Assembly (NCBI RefSeq): GCF_018304965.1
Contig: NZ_JAGQED010000002.1
Coordinates: forward strand, 124,001 to 188,000
Source: Collimonas antrihumi
GTDB taxonomy: Bacteria; Pseudomonadota; Gammaproteobacteria; Burkholderiales; Burkholderiaceae_D
Length of the DNA stretch: 64,000 nt
Direction: 5' to 3'
Shown here piece after piece: positions 8,191 through 17,881 of this stretch. Numbering within the stretch: position 1 is the first letter of the stretch; every line of letters begins with the position of its first letter. A program made the position numbers and the translations under genes. Under the pieces are notes generated by a model. The model ran no database searches. It was given only the letters and a program-made list of their open reading frames with translations, and was not told where the DNA came from.

Positions 8191-10778
8191 TACCAGTCCT
8201 CCCGCACTGAATGCAGCACATCGACGGACACTGCCCGTGAGCCTGCCAGCAAGGCCGTCGCGCCGGCTGAGAACAGCAGCAACAACGCCACCAGCGTCAG
8301 ACCCAACCATGGCATGTGCAATTCCATGGTCCAGTGAAACGATTGCGGATTGACGATGAATACCAGGATCAGGCTGATGGTCCAACCTAGCAGAAAGCCA
8401 ATCAGCATGCCTAGCGCGGTCAGCAGACCGCCTTCCAGCGCCAGCATGGACAGGATCTGGCGGCGCGTTACGCCGACATGGCGCAGCATGCCGAACTCCC
8501 TTGCCCGCGCCAGGGTCTGGGCCGAGAAGGTGGCTGCTACGCCAAACAGGCCAATCACGATGGCGACGATTTCCAGCAGATAAGTGACGGCGAAACTTCG
8601 GTCGAAAATGGTCAAGGTGAGCGCGCGGATTTCTCCCGGCCGGGAAAATTCCAGCGTCGCACCGAATGGCAGTGCGCGCAGCGCCGCAATGACAACACTT
8701 GGATCGACATCGCGTTTTAAACTGAGTGCGGCATCGGTGACTTCGGTATCGCCGCTCAAACGCTGATAGTCCGCCAGCCGCAACTGGATCGCTCCCGATT
8801 GCCGTGCATAATCGCGCCAGATGCCGGCCACGGTGAAGCGATAGGGATGCGTGGCCAGTGGCAGCGTGACTTGTTGCCCGAAATGGTAGCCGTACAGGTC
8901 GACCATGGCTTCCGAGACCCAGATCGGCAAGCTATCCGCGGTAATCGCACTGGCCTGCAACAACGGACCGATTATCGGCAAGGTGCGCGCCGGATCGGCA
9001 ACGTCGATAGCGCGTGCGATCAATGCCACAGGCGGCCGCGCCGGGTCTAGCGTGAGTGTCGAAGTACGCAGGAAATCGGCGCGCGCCACACCTGGCGCTG
9101 TTGTCAGCAAACGCTGCTCGGCAGGCCGCATGGCGCCGGTCTCGCCATTACTGGCCGAGCGCACATACAGATCTGCCGATAATATTTGCTGCATCCAGTC
9201 GTCAACCGATATACGGAAACTGGTGACCATGATCGCCATCGCCACGATCAGGCTAAAGCTGGACAACACGCCGCCGAGCGCAATCGAGGCTTGCCCCGGA
9301 ACGTTGGCGAGGCGCGCCAGCACCAGTGTTGTAATGACGCCGTTGCGGCGTCCCAGGCTGAATCTTTGGAGCGCCGAAAACGCCAGCGAAGCCACCCGTG
9401 GCATCAGCGTGATGCCGCCGATCAGCAATAGTGCGACTGCCATATAGCCGAAAACAGGCAAGTCGAACAGCGGCGGCATTTGCGTCAGCAGCGCCCCGAG
9501 CAGCAGGCAGGCCAACGCCGGCCACGGTGTCGCCAGCCGCGCCAACGCGGTTTCTTCGCTGCCGGATTTGAGCGCCGCCGCCGGTTGCGCCCGGGCCGCT
9601 TCCAACGCCGGCGCCAGGCTGCCGAGGAGGGCGATGCCGCTGCCGAGCGCAAAGAAAATCAGTGCCGCGGGCAGATCGAATTGCACGCTTGCCTGCACGC
9701 CGCGGAAATAACCGCCGCCCAGATCGCCGCCAAGAAAATGCAGGGCCAGGCCAGCGAACAGATATCCCAACGCCAACCCGAGCAACGCTCCCACGCAACC
9801 CAGCAGGCCGCCCTCCAGCAACACCTGGCGTAACAACTGGCTGCGCCGCAATCCCAATACACGCAGCAGGGCAAACTGCGAACGGCGCCTGATTACTGAC
9901 AGCGCCTGGGTCGAAAACACCAGGAAGGCGCCGGTAAACAGCGCGACCAGCGCCAGTACATTCAGGTTGATGCGATAGGCGCGCGACATATTGTCGTTGC
10001 GGCTTTCCTGATCCTGGCTTTCCGACACTTGCAAGCGCATTGGCCACTCAGCCTGGAGCGCGCGCCTGAATTGCTCTCGATTGACGCCAGGCTGCAGCTT
10101 GAGATCGATACGCGATAGCTGGCCGATGCGTCCAAAGCGCCATTGCGCTGCGCCGATATCCATGACGGCAAGCCGTTGTCCGGCCCGTGCCCGCACCAGG
10201 CCGCCGGCGACTCTCAGCTTGACGATGGCGGTGCCATTGCGCAGGGCCAGTGTCTGGCCGGGCTTTACCTGCAGCCATTGCTGGGCTGCCGGCGACAGGA
10301 AGATGGCGTCGTCGGCCAGGGTATCGAACGGCCGCTCCGGATCGGCTACGCCAATCAGGTCGGGCGTGATGTGGGCCGCACGGAAAGTATCAATGCCAAG
10401 TACTTTCAGCGCGCTGGTCTGGCCCGGCACAGTCACGTTGAGTTCTAGTACCGGACTGGCGACCGCCACGCCCGCTCTTTTTGCCAGTTGCGGATACAAG
10501 GCATCGTCGAACAACCCCTGCACGCCGCGCAGCTGCAGATCTGACTGGCCGGACAAACTTCTGGTGGCGGCGGAAAATTCATTGAAAGCGGCGCCATTGA
10601 TGAGATCGACCGCATAACCGAGCGCGACTCCGAGCGCGATGGCGGCAATCGCCACCAGCGCACGTACCGGATGTGCACGCCATTCGCCCAGCAGCAGCCA
10701 GCGCGCCAGGGTCCGGATCGGATTGCCGGTTTTGATAGCGCGGATTTCGGTATCGGTATCGGTGCCAGTCGATGTCAT
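8190..10778 (-). CDS. FtsX/MacB-type ABC transporter permease
   Basis: This 862-residue inner-membrane protein has the duplicated FtsX layout: an N-terminal helix (about residues 38–58), a large periplasmic domain, a first bundle of membrane helices (about 270–480) and a second periplasmic domain followed by C-terminal helices (from about 745 to the end). Such permeases act mechanically on envelope substrates (LolCE, MacB) rather than forming a simple channel. The gene lies 14 nt downstream of the ATPase gene and overlaps the AttH-like gene by one base, so the three form one operon and probably one machine. The N-terminal TDTDTEIR is encoded by a 6-bp repeat. Confidence 0.9.
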   Translation of the reverse strand: MTSTGTDTDTEIRAIKTGNPIRTLARWLLLGEWRAHPVRALVAIAAIALGVALGYAVDLINGAAFNEFSAATRSLSGQSDLQLRGVQGLFDDALYPQLAKRAGVAVASPVLELNVTVPGQTSALKVLGIDTFRAAHITPDLIGVADPERPFDTLADDAIFLSPAAQQWLQVKPGQTLALRNGTAIVKLRVAGGLVRARAGQRLAVMDIGAAQWRFGRIGQLSRIDLKLQPGVNREQFRRALQAEWPMRLQVSESQDQESRNDNMSRAYRINLNVLALVALFTGAFLVFSTQALSVIRRRSQFALLRVLGLRRSQLLRQVLLEGGLLGCVGALLGLALGYLFAGLALHFLGGDLGGGYFRGVQASVQFDLPAALIFFALGSGIALLGSLAPALEAARAQPAAALKSGSEETALARLATPWPALACLLLGALLTQMPPLFDLPVFGYMAVALLLIGGITLMPRVASLAFSALQRFSLGRRNGVITTLVLARLANVPGQASIALGGVLSSFSLIVAMAIMVTSFRISVDDWMQQILSADLYVRSASNGETGAMRPAEQRLLTTAPGVARADFLRTSTLTLDPARPPVALIARAIDVADPARTLPIIGPLLQASAITADSLPIWVSEAMVDLYGYHFGQQVTLPLATHPYRFTVAGIWRDYARQSGAIQLRLADYQRLSGDTEVTDAALSLKRDVDPSVVIAALRALPFGATLEFSRPGEIRALTLTIFDRSFAVTYLLEIVAIVIGLFGVAATFSAQTLARAREFGMLRHVGVTRRQILSMLALEGGLLTALGMLIGFLLGWTISLILVFIVNPQSFHWTMELHMPWLGLTLVALLLLFSAGATALLAGSRAVSVDVLHSVREDW

Positions 10779-10792
10779 CGCATGATCGGGGG

Positions 10793-11521
10793 TCAGGATT
10801 TCTCGGCCAGCGGTTGCAAGCCGTCGGCGCTCATGATCAGGATCCGATCCGCACTTGCGGCCGCAGCGGCCGAGTGCGTGACCATGATGGCCGAGGCGCC
10901 GTTGGCCTTGATTTCCTGGCGCAGCAGAGCCAGCACTTCATGCGCGGTGTCCGGATCCAGGTTACCGGTCGGTTCGTCGGCAAGGATCAGTTTGGGCCGG
11001 TGCACCAGGGCGCGTGCTATCGCCACCCTTTGCATCTCGCCTCCCGACAGCTGGCGCGGAAAGTCGTTGCCGCGACCAGCCAGCCCGACCGCAGCCAGCA
11101 ACTCCGCTGCGCGCTCCGGCGAAGCATCGTTGAGCAGCAAGGGCAGCGCGACGTTCTGTTGCAAGGTCAGGTGCGGCAGCACATGGAAAGCCTGGAAAAT
11201 GAACCCGAGTTTTTGACGGCGCAGAAGAGTGGCGGCATCGTCGTCGAGGCTGGACATGTTAACGCCGTCGATTAGTATCGAGCCGCTGTTAGCACTGTCG
11301 AGACCGGCAATCAGGTTGAGCAAGGTCGATTTGCCGACGCCGGAATCGCCCATGATGGCGACATATTCGCCGGCAGCCAGCGTGAAGTCGAGATGCGCCA
11401 GCACCACCCGGCCATGACCGTAAGACTTGCGCAGCCCGCGGCATTCAAGCGCCGGGGTAGCGTTGTCGGCGCTGTCGATAGCGGCATCGACGGCATGACT
11501 GGTTTCAAGGTTGGCGTGCAT
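10793..11521 (-). CDS. LolD-type ABC transporter ATP-binding protein
   Basis: This is a 242-residue ATPase with Walker [10 protein letters not shown] (58–66), a Q-loop at [13 protein letters not shown], the signature LSGGEMQ, Walker [13 protein letters not shown] and a switch His in VTHS. The sequence is closest in style to LolD/MacB/FtsE-class subunits that drive FtsX-like permeases. I chose the ATG at 11521; the frame is open to 11653, but that extension has no family character. It is the first gene of the three-gene operon and diverges from the COG4315 gene across a 274-bp promoter region. Confidence 0.9.
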   Translation of the reverse strand: MHANLETSHAVDAAIDSADNATPALECRGLRKSYGHGRVVLAHLDFTLAAGEYVAIMGDSGVGKSTLLNLIAGLDSANSGSILIDGVNMSSLDDDAATLLRRQKLGFIFQAFHVLPHLTLQQNVALPLLLNDASPERAAELLAAVGLAGRGNDFPRQLSGGEMQRVAIARALVHRPKLILADEPTGNLDPDTAHEVLALLRQEIKANGASAIMVTHSAAAAASADRILIMSADGLQPLAEKS

Positions 11522-11691
11522 GCAAGCTTGGTTTTTCGAATAGGTTAATTGCCAACAGTGTAGAGGATTTTGGAGGATGATCAGGATTGTCCAGGTAAAC
11601 CGGTCGCGAAGGGGCTGTGATTGGAGCGATTGTTGCCTCAGTTTAATAGTCAACAGAGTGAAAATAATGTATCAAATGGTTGCAGAAAGTT

Positions 11692-11717
11692 GGAATAAAC
11701 CTGTTGTGCCGGACGTT
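11692..11717 (+). promoter_or_regulatory. Candidate ECF-sigma promoter before the COG4315 gene
   Basis: GGAATAAA (11692–11699) and CGTT (11714–11717) have about 17 nt between GGAAT and CGTT, matching the GGAA…CGTT architecture of ECF promoters. It lies about 80 bp before the first gene of an ECF operon, so autoregulation is plausible. The similar GGAATT…CGGTC before ECF system 1 is suggestive but not proof. Confidence 0.45.
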
Positions 11718-11795
11718 TAACTGCTATCCCAGCCAACATTCCCGACGCTGGTTCCCGGCGTCAATTTTTTCTATCGATCATCCTGAGGAGAAATC

Positions 11796-12167
11796 ATGCG
11801 AAACCCCCTATTTCTACTGCTTAGCTGCGCCACGCTCACCTTAACTACCTTACCTGCCTTGGCTGAAGCGCCGAAGACCGCCAATGGAATGCTGGTGGAT
11901 GAAGCTGGCCGGACGCTGTATACCTTTGACAAGGACACGGTTCCCGGCAAGAGCGCTTGCGAAGGCGGTTGCGCGGCAAACTGGCCGGCGGCACAGGCGG
12001 ATTCCTATGACAAGGCTGCCGGCGACTGGAGTTTTGTGACAGGCGCCGACGGCAAGCGGCAATGGGCCTACAAGGGTCATCCACTATACCGTTTTGCCAT
12101 GGACAAGAAAGCCGGTGATACCAACGGCGATGGCAAGGGTGGCATGTGGCATACGGCGAAACCTTGA
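11796..12167 (+). CDS. COG4315 secreted protein with Y-x-[FWY]-x-x-D motifs
   Basis: This 123-residue protein has a cleavable signal peptide (to about Ala23, PALA-EAP). Two copies of the COG4315 hallmark are visible, LYTFDKD and LYRFAMDKKAGD, with a CEGGCAANWP segment between them. The C-terminus is Asp/Gly/Lys-rich. The family is periplasmic or secreted, of unknown function, and is very often encoded beside an ECF sigma/anti-sigma pair, as here. GAGGAG lies 6 nt before the ATG. It is probably a member of the regulon controlled by the following sigma factor. Confidence 0.86.
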   Translation: MRNPLFLLLSCATLTLTTLPALAEAPKTANGMLVDEAGRTLYTFDKDTVPGKSACEGGCAANWPAAQADSYDKAAGDWSFVTGADGKRQWAYKGHPLYRFAMDKKAGDTNGDGKGGMWHTAKP

Positions 12168-12243
12168 TGCCGAGCCAAACTAAGGGCGGCGTGATGAACA
12201 ATAGTAGTTATTAATATTTGCTTGGGTGCCAGAGAACGCCCCT

Positions 12244-12762
12244 ATGAGTTTCGAAGCCGACATGGTGGTCTGGCTGCCGGTGCTGCGGCGTTATGCCCGC
12301 GCACTGACAGGCGATGCCGCGTGGGCTGACGACCTGGTGCAGGACACGGCGGAGCGCGCCCTGAATCGATGGCATACCTTGCAGCCGGAAAGCAATGTGC
12401 GAGCGTGGCTGTTGACCGTTCTCAGGCATTTGTATATCGACCAGTTGCGCAAGCGCCGCGAAATCGCCGTTGATGACGAAAGCGCGCCTTGGCGCACGAT
12501 GGCGGCGCCGGCCGATGAAGTCGACGGCCTGTTCCTGGCCGACGTGCAACGCGCGCTGTATTGCCTGCCGGTCGATCAGCGCGAGGTGCTGTTGCTGGTG
12601 GGCCTGGAGGAGCTTAGCTATCAGCAGGTGTCGTCCATCTTGAACATCCCGGTCGGTACGGTGATGTCGCGCCTGTCGCGCGCCCGGGAGCGGATGCGTT
12701 CTTTGTTGAAGGAAGATCCGGGCAGCAAACGGCCACCTCTCAAGGTAGTGAAAAACAAGTAG
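12244..12762 (+). CDS. ECF-type RNA polymerase sigma factor (system 2)
   Basis: This is a 172-residue factor with region 2 (RYARALTGDAAWADDLVQDTAERAL, then VRAWLLTVLRHLYIDQLRKR) and region 4 (LPVDQREVLLLVGLEELSYQQVSSILNIPVGTVMSRLSRARE). I prefer the ATG at 12244; a GTG at 12226 is in frame. The stop codon TAG falls inside the first unit of a 13-bp tandem repeat that fills the gap to the anti-sigma gene, so these two genes are not tightly overlapped as in system 1. It probably controls the COG4315 gene and itself. Confidence 0.9.
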   Translation: MSFEADMVVWLPVLRRYARALTGDAAWADDLVQDTAERALNRWHTLQPESNVRAWLLTVLRHLYIDQLRKRREIAVDDESAPWRTMAAPADEVDGLFLADVQRALYCLPVDQREVLLLVGLEELSYQQVSSILNIPVGTVMSRLSRARERMRSLLKEDPGSKRPPLKVVKNK

Positions 12763-12833
12763 TAATAACAGGTAGTAATAACAGGTAGTAATAGCAGGTA
12801 GTAATAGCAGGTAGTAATAGCCAATAGTGATAA
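12756..12833. repeat. 13-bp tandem repeat (5 clear copies plus a degenerate one)
   Basis: CAGGTAGTAATAA/G units start at 12756, 12769, 12782, 12795 and 12808, with a decayed copy to 12833. The array lies between the sigma and anti-sigma genes and contains several stop codons, including the sigma stop. A change in copy number would alter the spacing between the two cistrons. Confidence 0.9.
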
Positions 12834-12866
12834 ATGGGTAATGACTCAGGTAACGAGATACAGGTC

Positions 12867-13649
12867 ATGAACGACGATACCAGCTCGAAGTTGCCGGACC
12901 CGGACCAGGCGCATTTACAGGCCTTGTCGGCGTTGGTCGACAACGAGCTTTCCGCCGCCGAGCAGGCGGCAGTCATCGAACGGTTGGCGAGCGACCCGCA
13001 GGATAGCGCGCGGGTTGCCGACTACCGGGCACAAAATGCCGCATTAAAAGCCTTGTTTGCGACGCCGCAAGACAACGTCCGCTGCATTTTCCTGCCGCGG
13101 CGGACGCCGTGGTGGCGCAGTACCGGAACGGCCGCCGGTTGGCTGGCCGCGGGCTTGCTATGCGGGGTGGCGGCCGGCTGGCTGGGACCGCATTTCTCTA
13201 ACGAGCAGCCGGCGTTCGCCAAACGTGCGGACATTGCCTACGCTGTCTATGCGCCGGAGCAACGCCATCCGGTCGAAGTTGCCGCGGCCGAAGAAGAACA
13301 CCTGATCAGCTGGTTGTCGAAACGTCTCGATCGTCCGCTGAAAACGCCATCGCTCCAGGAATACGGTTATACGCTGGTTGGAGGACGGTTGTTGCCCGGT
13401 GAAACAGGGCCGGCGGCACAGTTCATGTATCAGAACGGCAAGGGCGAACGGCTGACCCTGTACGTTACCGCAACAGCCAAAGAAACCACAGCGTTCCGGC
13501 TACTCAACGACGGTAAGCGCAGTACCTTCTACTGGGTAAATCAGGGCATGGGATATGCGCTGTCCGGCCAGACATCGGTGGCGCAATTGCGCACCATGGC
13601 GATCGATGTCTGCAGCGCGTTGGGTGGGCATCCGGAGGCATGGCGCTGA
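12867..13649 (+). CDS. Membrane anti-sigma factor (system 2)
   Basis: This 260-residue protein has a short acidic N-terminal sigma-binding domain (LSALVDNELSAAEQAAVIERL), one membrane helix at about residues 88–109 (AAGWLAAGLLCGVAAGWL) and a C-terminal periplasmic domain with LVGGRLLPGETGPAAQFMYQ. Unlike system 1, the N-terminal domain lacks the H-x3-C-x2-C zinc signature. I chose the ATG at 12867 as more typical; an ATG at 12834 is in frame and neither has a strong ribosome site. It closes the COG4315–sigma–anti-sigma set. Confidence 0.85.
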   Translation: MNDDTSSKLPDPDQAHLQALSALVDNELSAAEQAAVIERLASDPQDSARVADYRAQNAALKALFATPQDNVRCIFLPRRTPWWRSTGTAAGWLAAGLLCGVAAGWLGPHFSNEQPAFAKRADIAYAVYAPEQRHPVEVAAAEEEHLISWLSKRLDRPLKTPSLQEYGYTLVGGRLLPGETGPAAQFMYQNGKGERLTLYVTATAKETTAFRLLNDGKRSTFYWVNQGMGYALSGQTSVAQLRTMAIDVCSALGGHPEAWR

Positions 13650-13875
13650 CCATTCTCGTGTTGTCGCCCCAAAACTTTCGCGTGGCGAAATTCTCCTCCA
13701 ACCGAAAATAAACACGGTGCTGGAATAGTGGCGCCCGCTTATTCGTTTACCTATTACAAGTGAACCTGCCGTCAAATAGTGCACAGCAGCGGCAGCCACC
13801 TGTGAGGCCAACCGATGTTGCCTTGCGCCCAATATGCGCGCGTCCTTACGTCGGACTTACATTGAGGACGACATC

Positions 13876-14283
13876 ATGTACAACGAAATTCCTTTGATAG
13901 CACTGGTACTGGCGCTCTCTGCCTGTACTACCGGCAGCCAGGGCACATCGGGTTACGCCGCCAAACCGGCTTGCCAGAAGGTGACGACCCAGGCTGAAAT
14001 TAACGGACAGGTACAGCCGGTCACCGGCATTGCCTGCAAGCAAAGCGACGATACGTGGCAATTGATGCAGAATACCGAGCGCGAGTACTACGGCTACCCA
14101 TACGCCTATTACGATCCCTGGTACTGGGGGCCGTTCGGCTTCAGTTCGCAGATAGTCTTCGTCGACCGGGACCGCGACCATCATCACCATCACTTTAACC
14201 ATGCTTCGATGCAGCATCAAGGCTTTGCCAGAAGCAGCGTATCTAGCAGCATGTCTCATGGCGGCGGGATGATGCATCGCTAA
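13876..14283 (+). CDS. His/Tyr-rich hypothetical lipoprotein
   Basis: This is a 135-residue protein. It opens with a type II signal peptide with lipobox LSAC (Cys17). The mature protein has a small domain with two cysteines (PACQKV, IACKQ), an aromatic Tyr/Pro/Trp segment (EYYGYPYAYYDPWYWGPFG) and a DRDRDHHHHHF cluster followed by a Ser/Met/His/Gly tail. The His cluster and terminal HGGGMMHR suggest metal binding, but no family was recognised. GAGGA lies 9 nt before the ATG at 13876; the upstream in-frame ATG at 13834 would place residues before the signal peptide and is unlikely. Confidence 0.75.
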   Translation: MYNEIPLIALVLALSACTTGSQGTSGYAAKPACQKVTTQAEINGQVQPVTGIACKQSDDTWQLMQNTEREYYGYPYAYYDPWYWGPFGFSSQIVFVDRDRDHHHHHFNHASMQHQGFARSSVSSSMSHGGGMMHR

Positions 14284-14379
14284 GCTTGGCGAATTGACCT
14301 TTCCAGAGAGGTGGAATGCCACTATATTGAAAACAACAACCAATAATTTCCATCCACCTCATTCCGGCGGAGGATTGTC

Positions 14380-14850
14380 ATGTCAGTTTCCACTACACTG
14401 GAGGACTGCCTGCGCAGCAAAGGCAGCCACTACAATATCTTGCATCATCCGCACAGCCACGCCAGCAGCGAAACCGCAGAGGTAGCGCATATTCCGGGCG
14501 ATCGTCTGGCCAAGACGATCGTCCTGGAAGATGCCCAAGGCTATGTGGCGGCGGTGCTGCCGTCAACCTATCACTTGCAATTGTCAGAGCTATGGGACCA
14601 GACCGGGCGCCGCCTGGTATTGGCCGACGAAGCCGAATTGCGGGAGCTGTTCAAGGATTGCGATGTAGGAGCGCTGCATCCGGTATGCACCGCCTACGGC
14701 CTGCGAACCTATCTCGATGAGAGCCTGCTGCATCAGCCGGAAATCTACTTCGAGGCAGGCGATCACGAAGCCGTGATCCAGATGCGCAGGGAACAATTCC
14801 TCGATCTCATGGATCAGGCTGAAAGAGGCAGGTTCTCGTACCGGATATAA
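14380..14850 (+). CDS. YbaK/ProX-type aminoacyl-tRNA deacylase
   Basis: This 156-residue protein has the YbaK/EbsC fold. The conserved lysine lies in LAKTIVLED, followed by YVAAVLPSTYHLQL; the later VGALHPVCTAYGL and EIYFEAGDHE match the family substrate pocket. Members hydrolyse mischarged aminoacyl-tRNA (for example Cys- or Ala-tRNAPro) in trans and so protect translation fidelity. The exact tRNA specificity cannot be read from sequence. GGAGG precedes the ATG by 7 nt, giving a confident start. It stands alone between the His-rich lipoprotein and the adenosine-specific kinase. Confidence 0.87.
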   Translation: MSVSTTLEDCLRSKGSHYNILHHPHSHASSETAEVAHIPGDRLAKTIVLEDAQGYVAAVLPSTYHLQLSELWDQTGRRLVLADEAELRELFKDCDVGALHPVCTAYGLRTYLDESLLHQPEIYFEAGDHEAVIQMRREQFLDLMDQAERGRFSYRI

Positions 14851-14880
14851 GGTGCTGCGAGGTCAGCCTGATGGTGTTGA

Positions 14881-14922
14881 TTGCAGTGAGCGGTTTGCAG
14901 TGAACGGGCTGCAGTGAGTCCC
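14881..14922. repeat. 14-bp tandem repeat (3 imperfect copies)
   Basis: Units TTGCAGTGAGCGGT, TTGCAGTGAACGGG and CTGCAGTGAGTCCC lie between the YbaK-like gene and the adenosine-specific kinase gene. Confidence 0.75.
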
Positions 14923-14970
14923 CTGCGGATGTTGCATGCTGCTCACAATCCTGGCAAGGAGCGGCGCGAG

Positions 14971-15456
14971 ATGCAACTGATCACGGTAACAATCGATAAG
15001 CCGGAAACAACGAACTTCATCTTTGGCCAGGCCCACTTCATCAAAACCGTGGAGGATCTTCACGAAGCTTTGGTGGCTGCCGTGCCAGGCATCCGCTTCG
15101 GCCTGGCTTTTTGCGAAGCCTCCGGTAAATGCCTGGTGCGCTGGTCTGGCACCGATCCCGCCATGCTTGAGCTTGCCAAAAAGAACGCGCAAGCGATTGC
15201 TGCCGGCCATTGCTTCATCATTTTCCTGGGCGATGGCTTCTATCCGCTTAACGTCTTGAACACAGTCAAGATGGTGCCCGAGGTATGCCGGATTTTTTGT
15301 GCAACGGCCAATCCAAGCGAGGTGATTCTTGCTGAAACCGAGCAGGGACGCGCCGTGCTGGGCGTGGTGGACGGCCTTCCGACCAAAGGCGTTGAAGGCG
15401 ACGACGACATCAAATGGCGCAAGGATTTGTTGCGGCAAATCGGCTACAAGCTGTGA
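14971..15456 (+). CDS. Adenosine-specific kinase family protein
   Basis: This is a 161-residue soluble protein that aligns by eye over its whole length with the DUF355/adenosine-specific kinase family: FGQAHFIKTVEDLHEAL, FGLAFCEASGKCLVRWSG, FYPLNVLNTVKMVPEVCRIF, ATANPSEVILAET and GVVDGLPTKGVE. An archaeal member was reported to act on adenosine; the role in bacteria is not settled. AAGGAG lies about 9 nt upstream of the ATG at 14971, and the in-frame ATG at 14914 lies inside the tandem repeat. It is monocistronic on this evidence. Confidence 0.84.
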   Translation: MQLITVTIDKPETTNFIFGQAHFIKTVEDLHEALVAAVPGIRFGLAFCEASGKCLVRWSGTDPAMLELAKKNAQAIAAGHCFIIFLGDGFYPLNVLNTVKMVPEVCRIFCATANPSEVILAETEQGRAVLGVVDGLPTKGVEGDDDIKWRKDLLRQIGYKL

Positions 15457-15539
15457 ACGCTCGCGTAGTAGTGTAAGCAATTCATCGGTCGTGAAAAGGG
15501 TTGTAAAAGTAAAAAGCCGCCAACGCTAAAGTTTGCTAA

Positions 15540-16808
<1,269 letters not shown>

Positions 16809-16810
16809 TA

Positions 16811-17881
16811 ATGGCCGCTCAAAAAGATGTGAAGCCGGGGACAGCCGCTCTGACAACCGCTCTGACAACACCCATGACCATGATCCAGGCGCTGCGTTCG
16901 GCGATGGACATCATGCTGGAGCGCGACAACAATGTGGTCATATTCGGCGAGGACGTGGGATTTTTTGGCGGCGTGTTTCGTTGTACGGAAGGTTTGCAAG
17001 CGAAGTACGGCCCTTCGCGTGTATTCGACGCCCCGATCTCTGAAGGCGGCATTGTCGGCGCTGCAGTCGGCATGGCGGCCTATGGTTTGCGGCCGGTGGT
17101 CGAAATCCAGTTCGCCGACTATTTCTATCCAGCCTCGGACCAGATCGTCTCCGAGGCGGCGCGTTTGCGCTACCGTTCGGCCGGCGAATTCACGGCATCG
17201 ATGACGATCCGCATGCCCTGCGGCGGCGGTATCTATGGCGGCCAGACCCATAGCCAGAGCCCGGAAGCGTTGTTCACCCATGTCTGCGGCCTGCGCACGG
17301 TAATGCCATCCAACCCGTACGACGCCAAGGGCCTGCTGATTGCATCGATCGAGAACGACGATCCGGTGATTTTCCTGGAACCGAAACGCCTGTATAACGG
17401 CCCGTTCGACGGCCATCACGACCAGCCGATAGTGCCGTGGTCCAAACATCCGCTGGGGGAGGTACCCGACGGCTATTACACGGTGCCGCTCGAATCTGCG
17501 GCGATATACCGTCCCGGCGCCGAGTTGACGGTGCTGACCTATGGCACCATGGTATTCGTGTCGGCAGCTGCGGCGCGCGAGACCGGTATCGACGCCGAGA
17601 TTATCGATTTGCGCAGCCTGTGGCCGCTCGACCTCGATGCCATCGTCGCCTCGGTCAAGAAGACCGGCCGCTGTGTCGTGGTGCACGAAGCTACCCGCAC
17701 CAGTGGCTTCGGCGCGGAACTGGCGGCATTGGTGCAGGAGCATTGTTTCTACCATCTGGAAGCGCCGGTCGAACGCGTAACCGGTTGGGATACGCCTTAT
17801 CCGCACGCTCAGGAGTGGGCTTACTTCCCAGGCCCGGACCGGGTCGGGGCGGCCTTCAAACGCGCGCTGGAGGCACGATGA
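16811..17881 (+). CDS. bkdA2: Branched-chain 2-oxoacid dehydrogenase E1 beta
   Basis: This is a 356-residue partner of E1 alpha, with NNVVIFGEDVGFFGGVFR, FDAPISEGGIVGAAVGMA, GGIYGGQTHSQSPEAL and the C-terminal transketolase domain containing EVIDLRSLWPLD-like residues (IDAEIIDLRSLWP). The N-terminus TAALTTALTTP is encoded by a short direct repeat and looks like a recent insertion ahead of the conserved MTMIQALRSAM start. The ATG at 16811 lies 2 nt after the bkdA1 stop, and the 3' end overlaps bkdB by 4 nt (ATGA). Confidence 0.93.
   Translation: MAAQKDVKPGTAALTTALTTPMTMIQALRSAMDIMLERDNNVVIFGEDVGFFGGVFRCTEGLQAKYGPSRVFDAPISEGGIVGAAVGMAAYGLRPVVEIQFADYFYPASDQIVSEAARLRYRSAGEFTASMTIRMPCGGGIYGGQTHSQSPEALFTHVCGLRTVMPSNPYDAKGLLIASIENDDPVIFLEPKRLYNGPFDGHHDQPIVPWSKHPLGEVPDGYYTVPLESAAIYRPGAELTVLTYGTMVFVSAAAARETGIDAEIIDLRSLWPLDLDAIVASVKKTGRCVVVHEATRTSGFGAELAALVQEHCFYHLEAPVERVTGWDTPYPHAQEWAYFPGPDRVGAAFKRALEAR

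Noticed and set aside
12756-12833. CRISPR-like array
   Set aside because: The repeats are contiguous 13-mers with no spacers. The other arrays in the window are likewise simple tandem repeats, and no cas genes are present.
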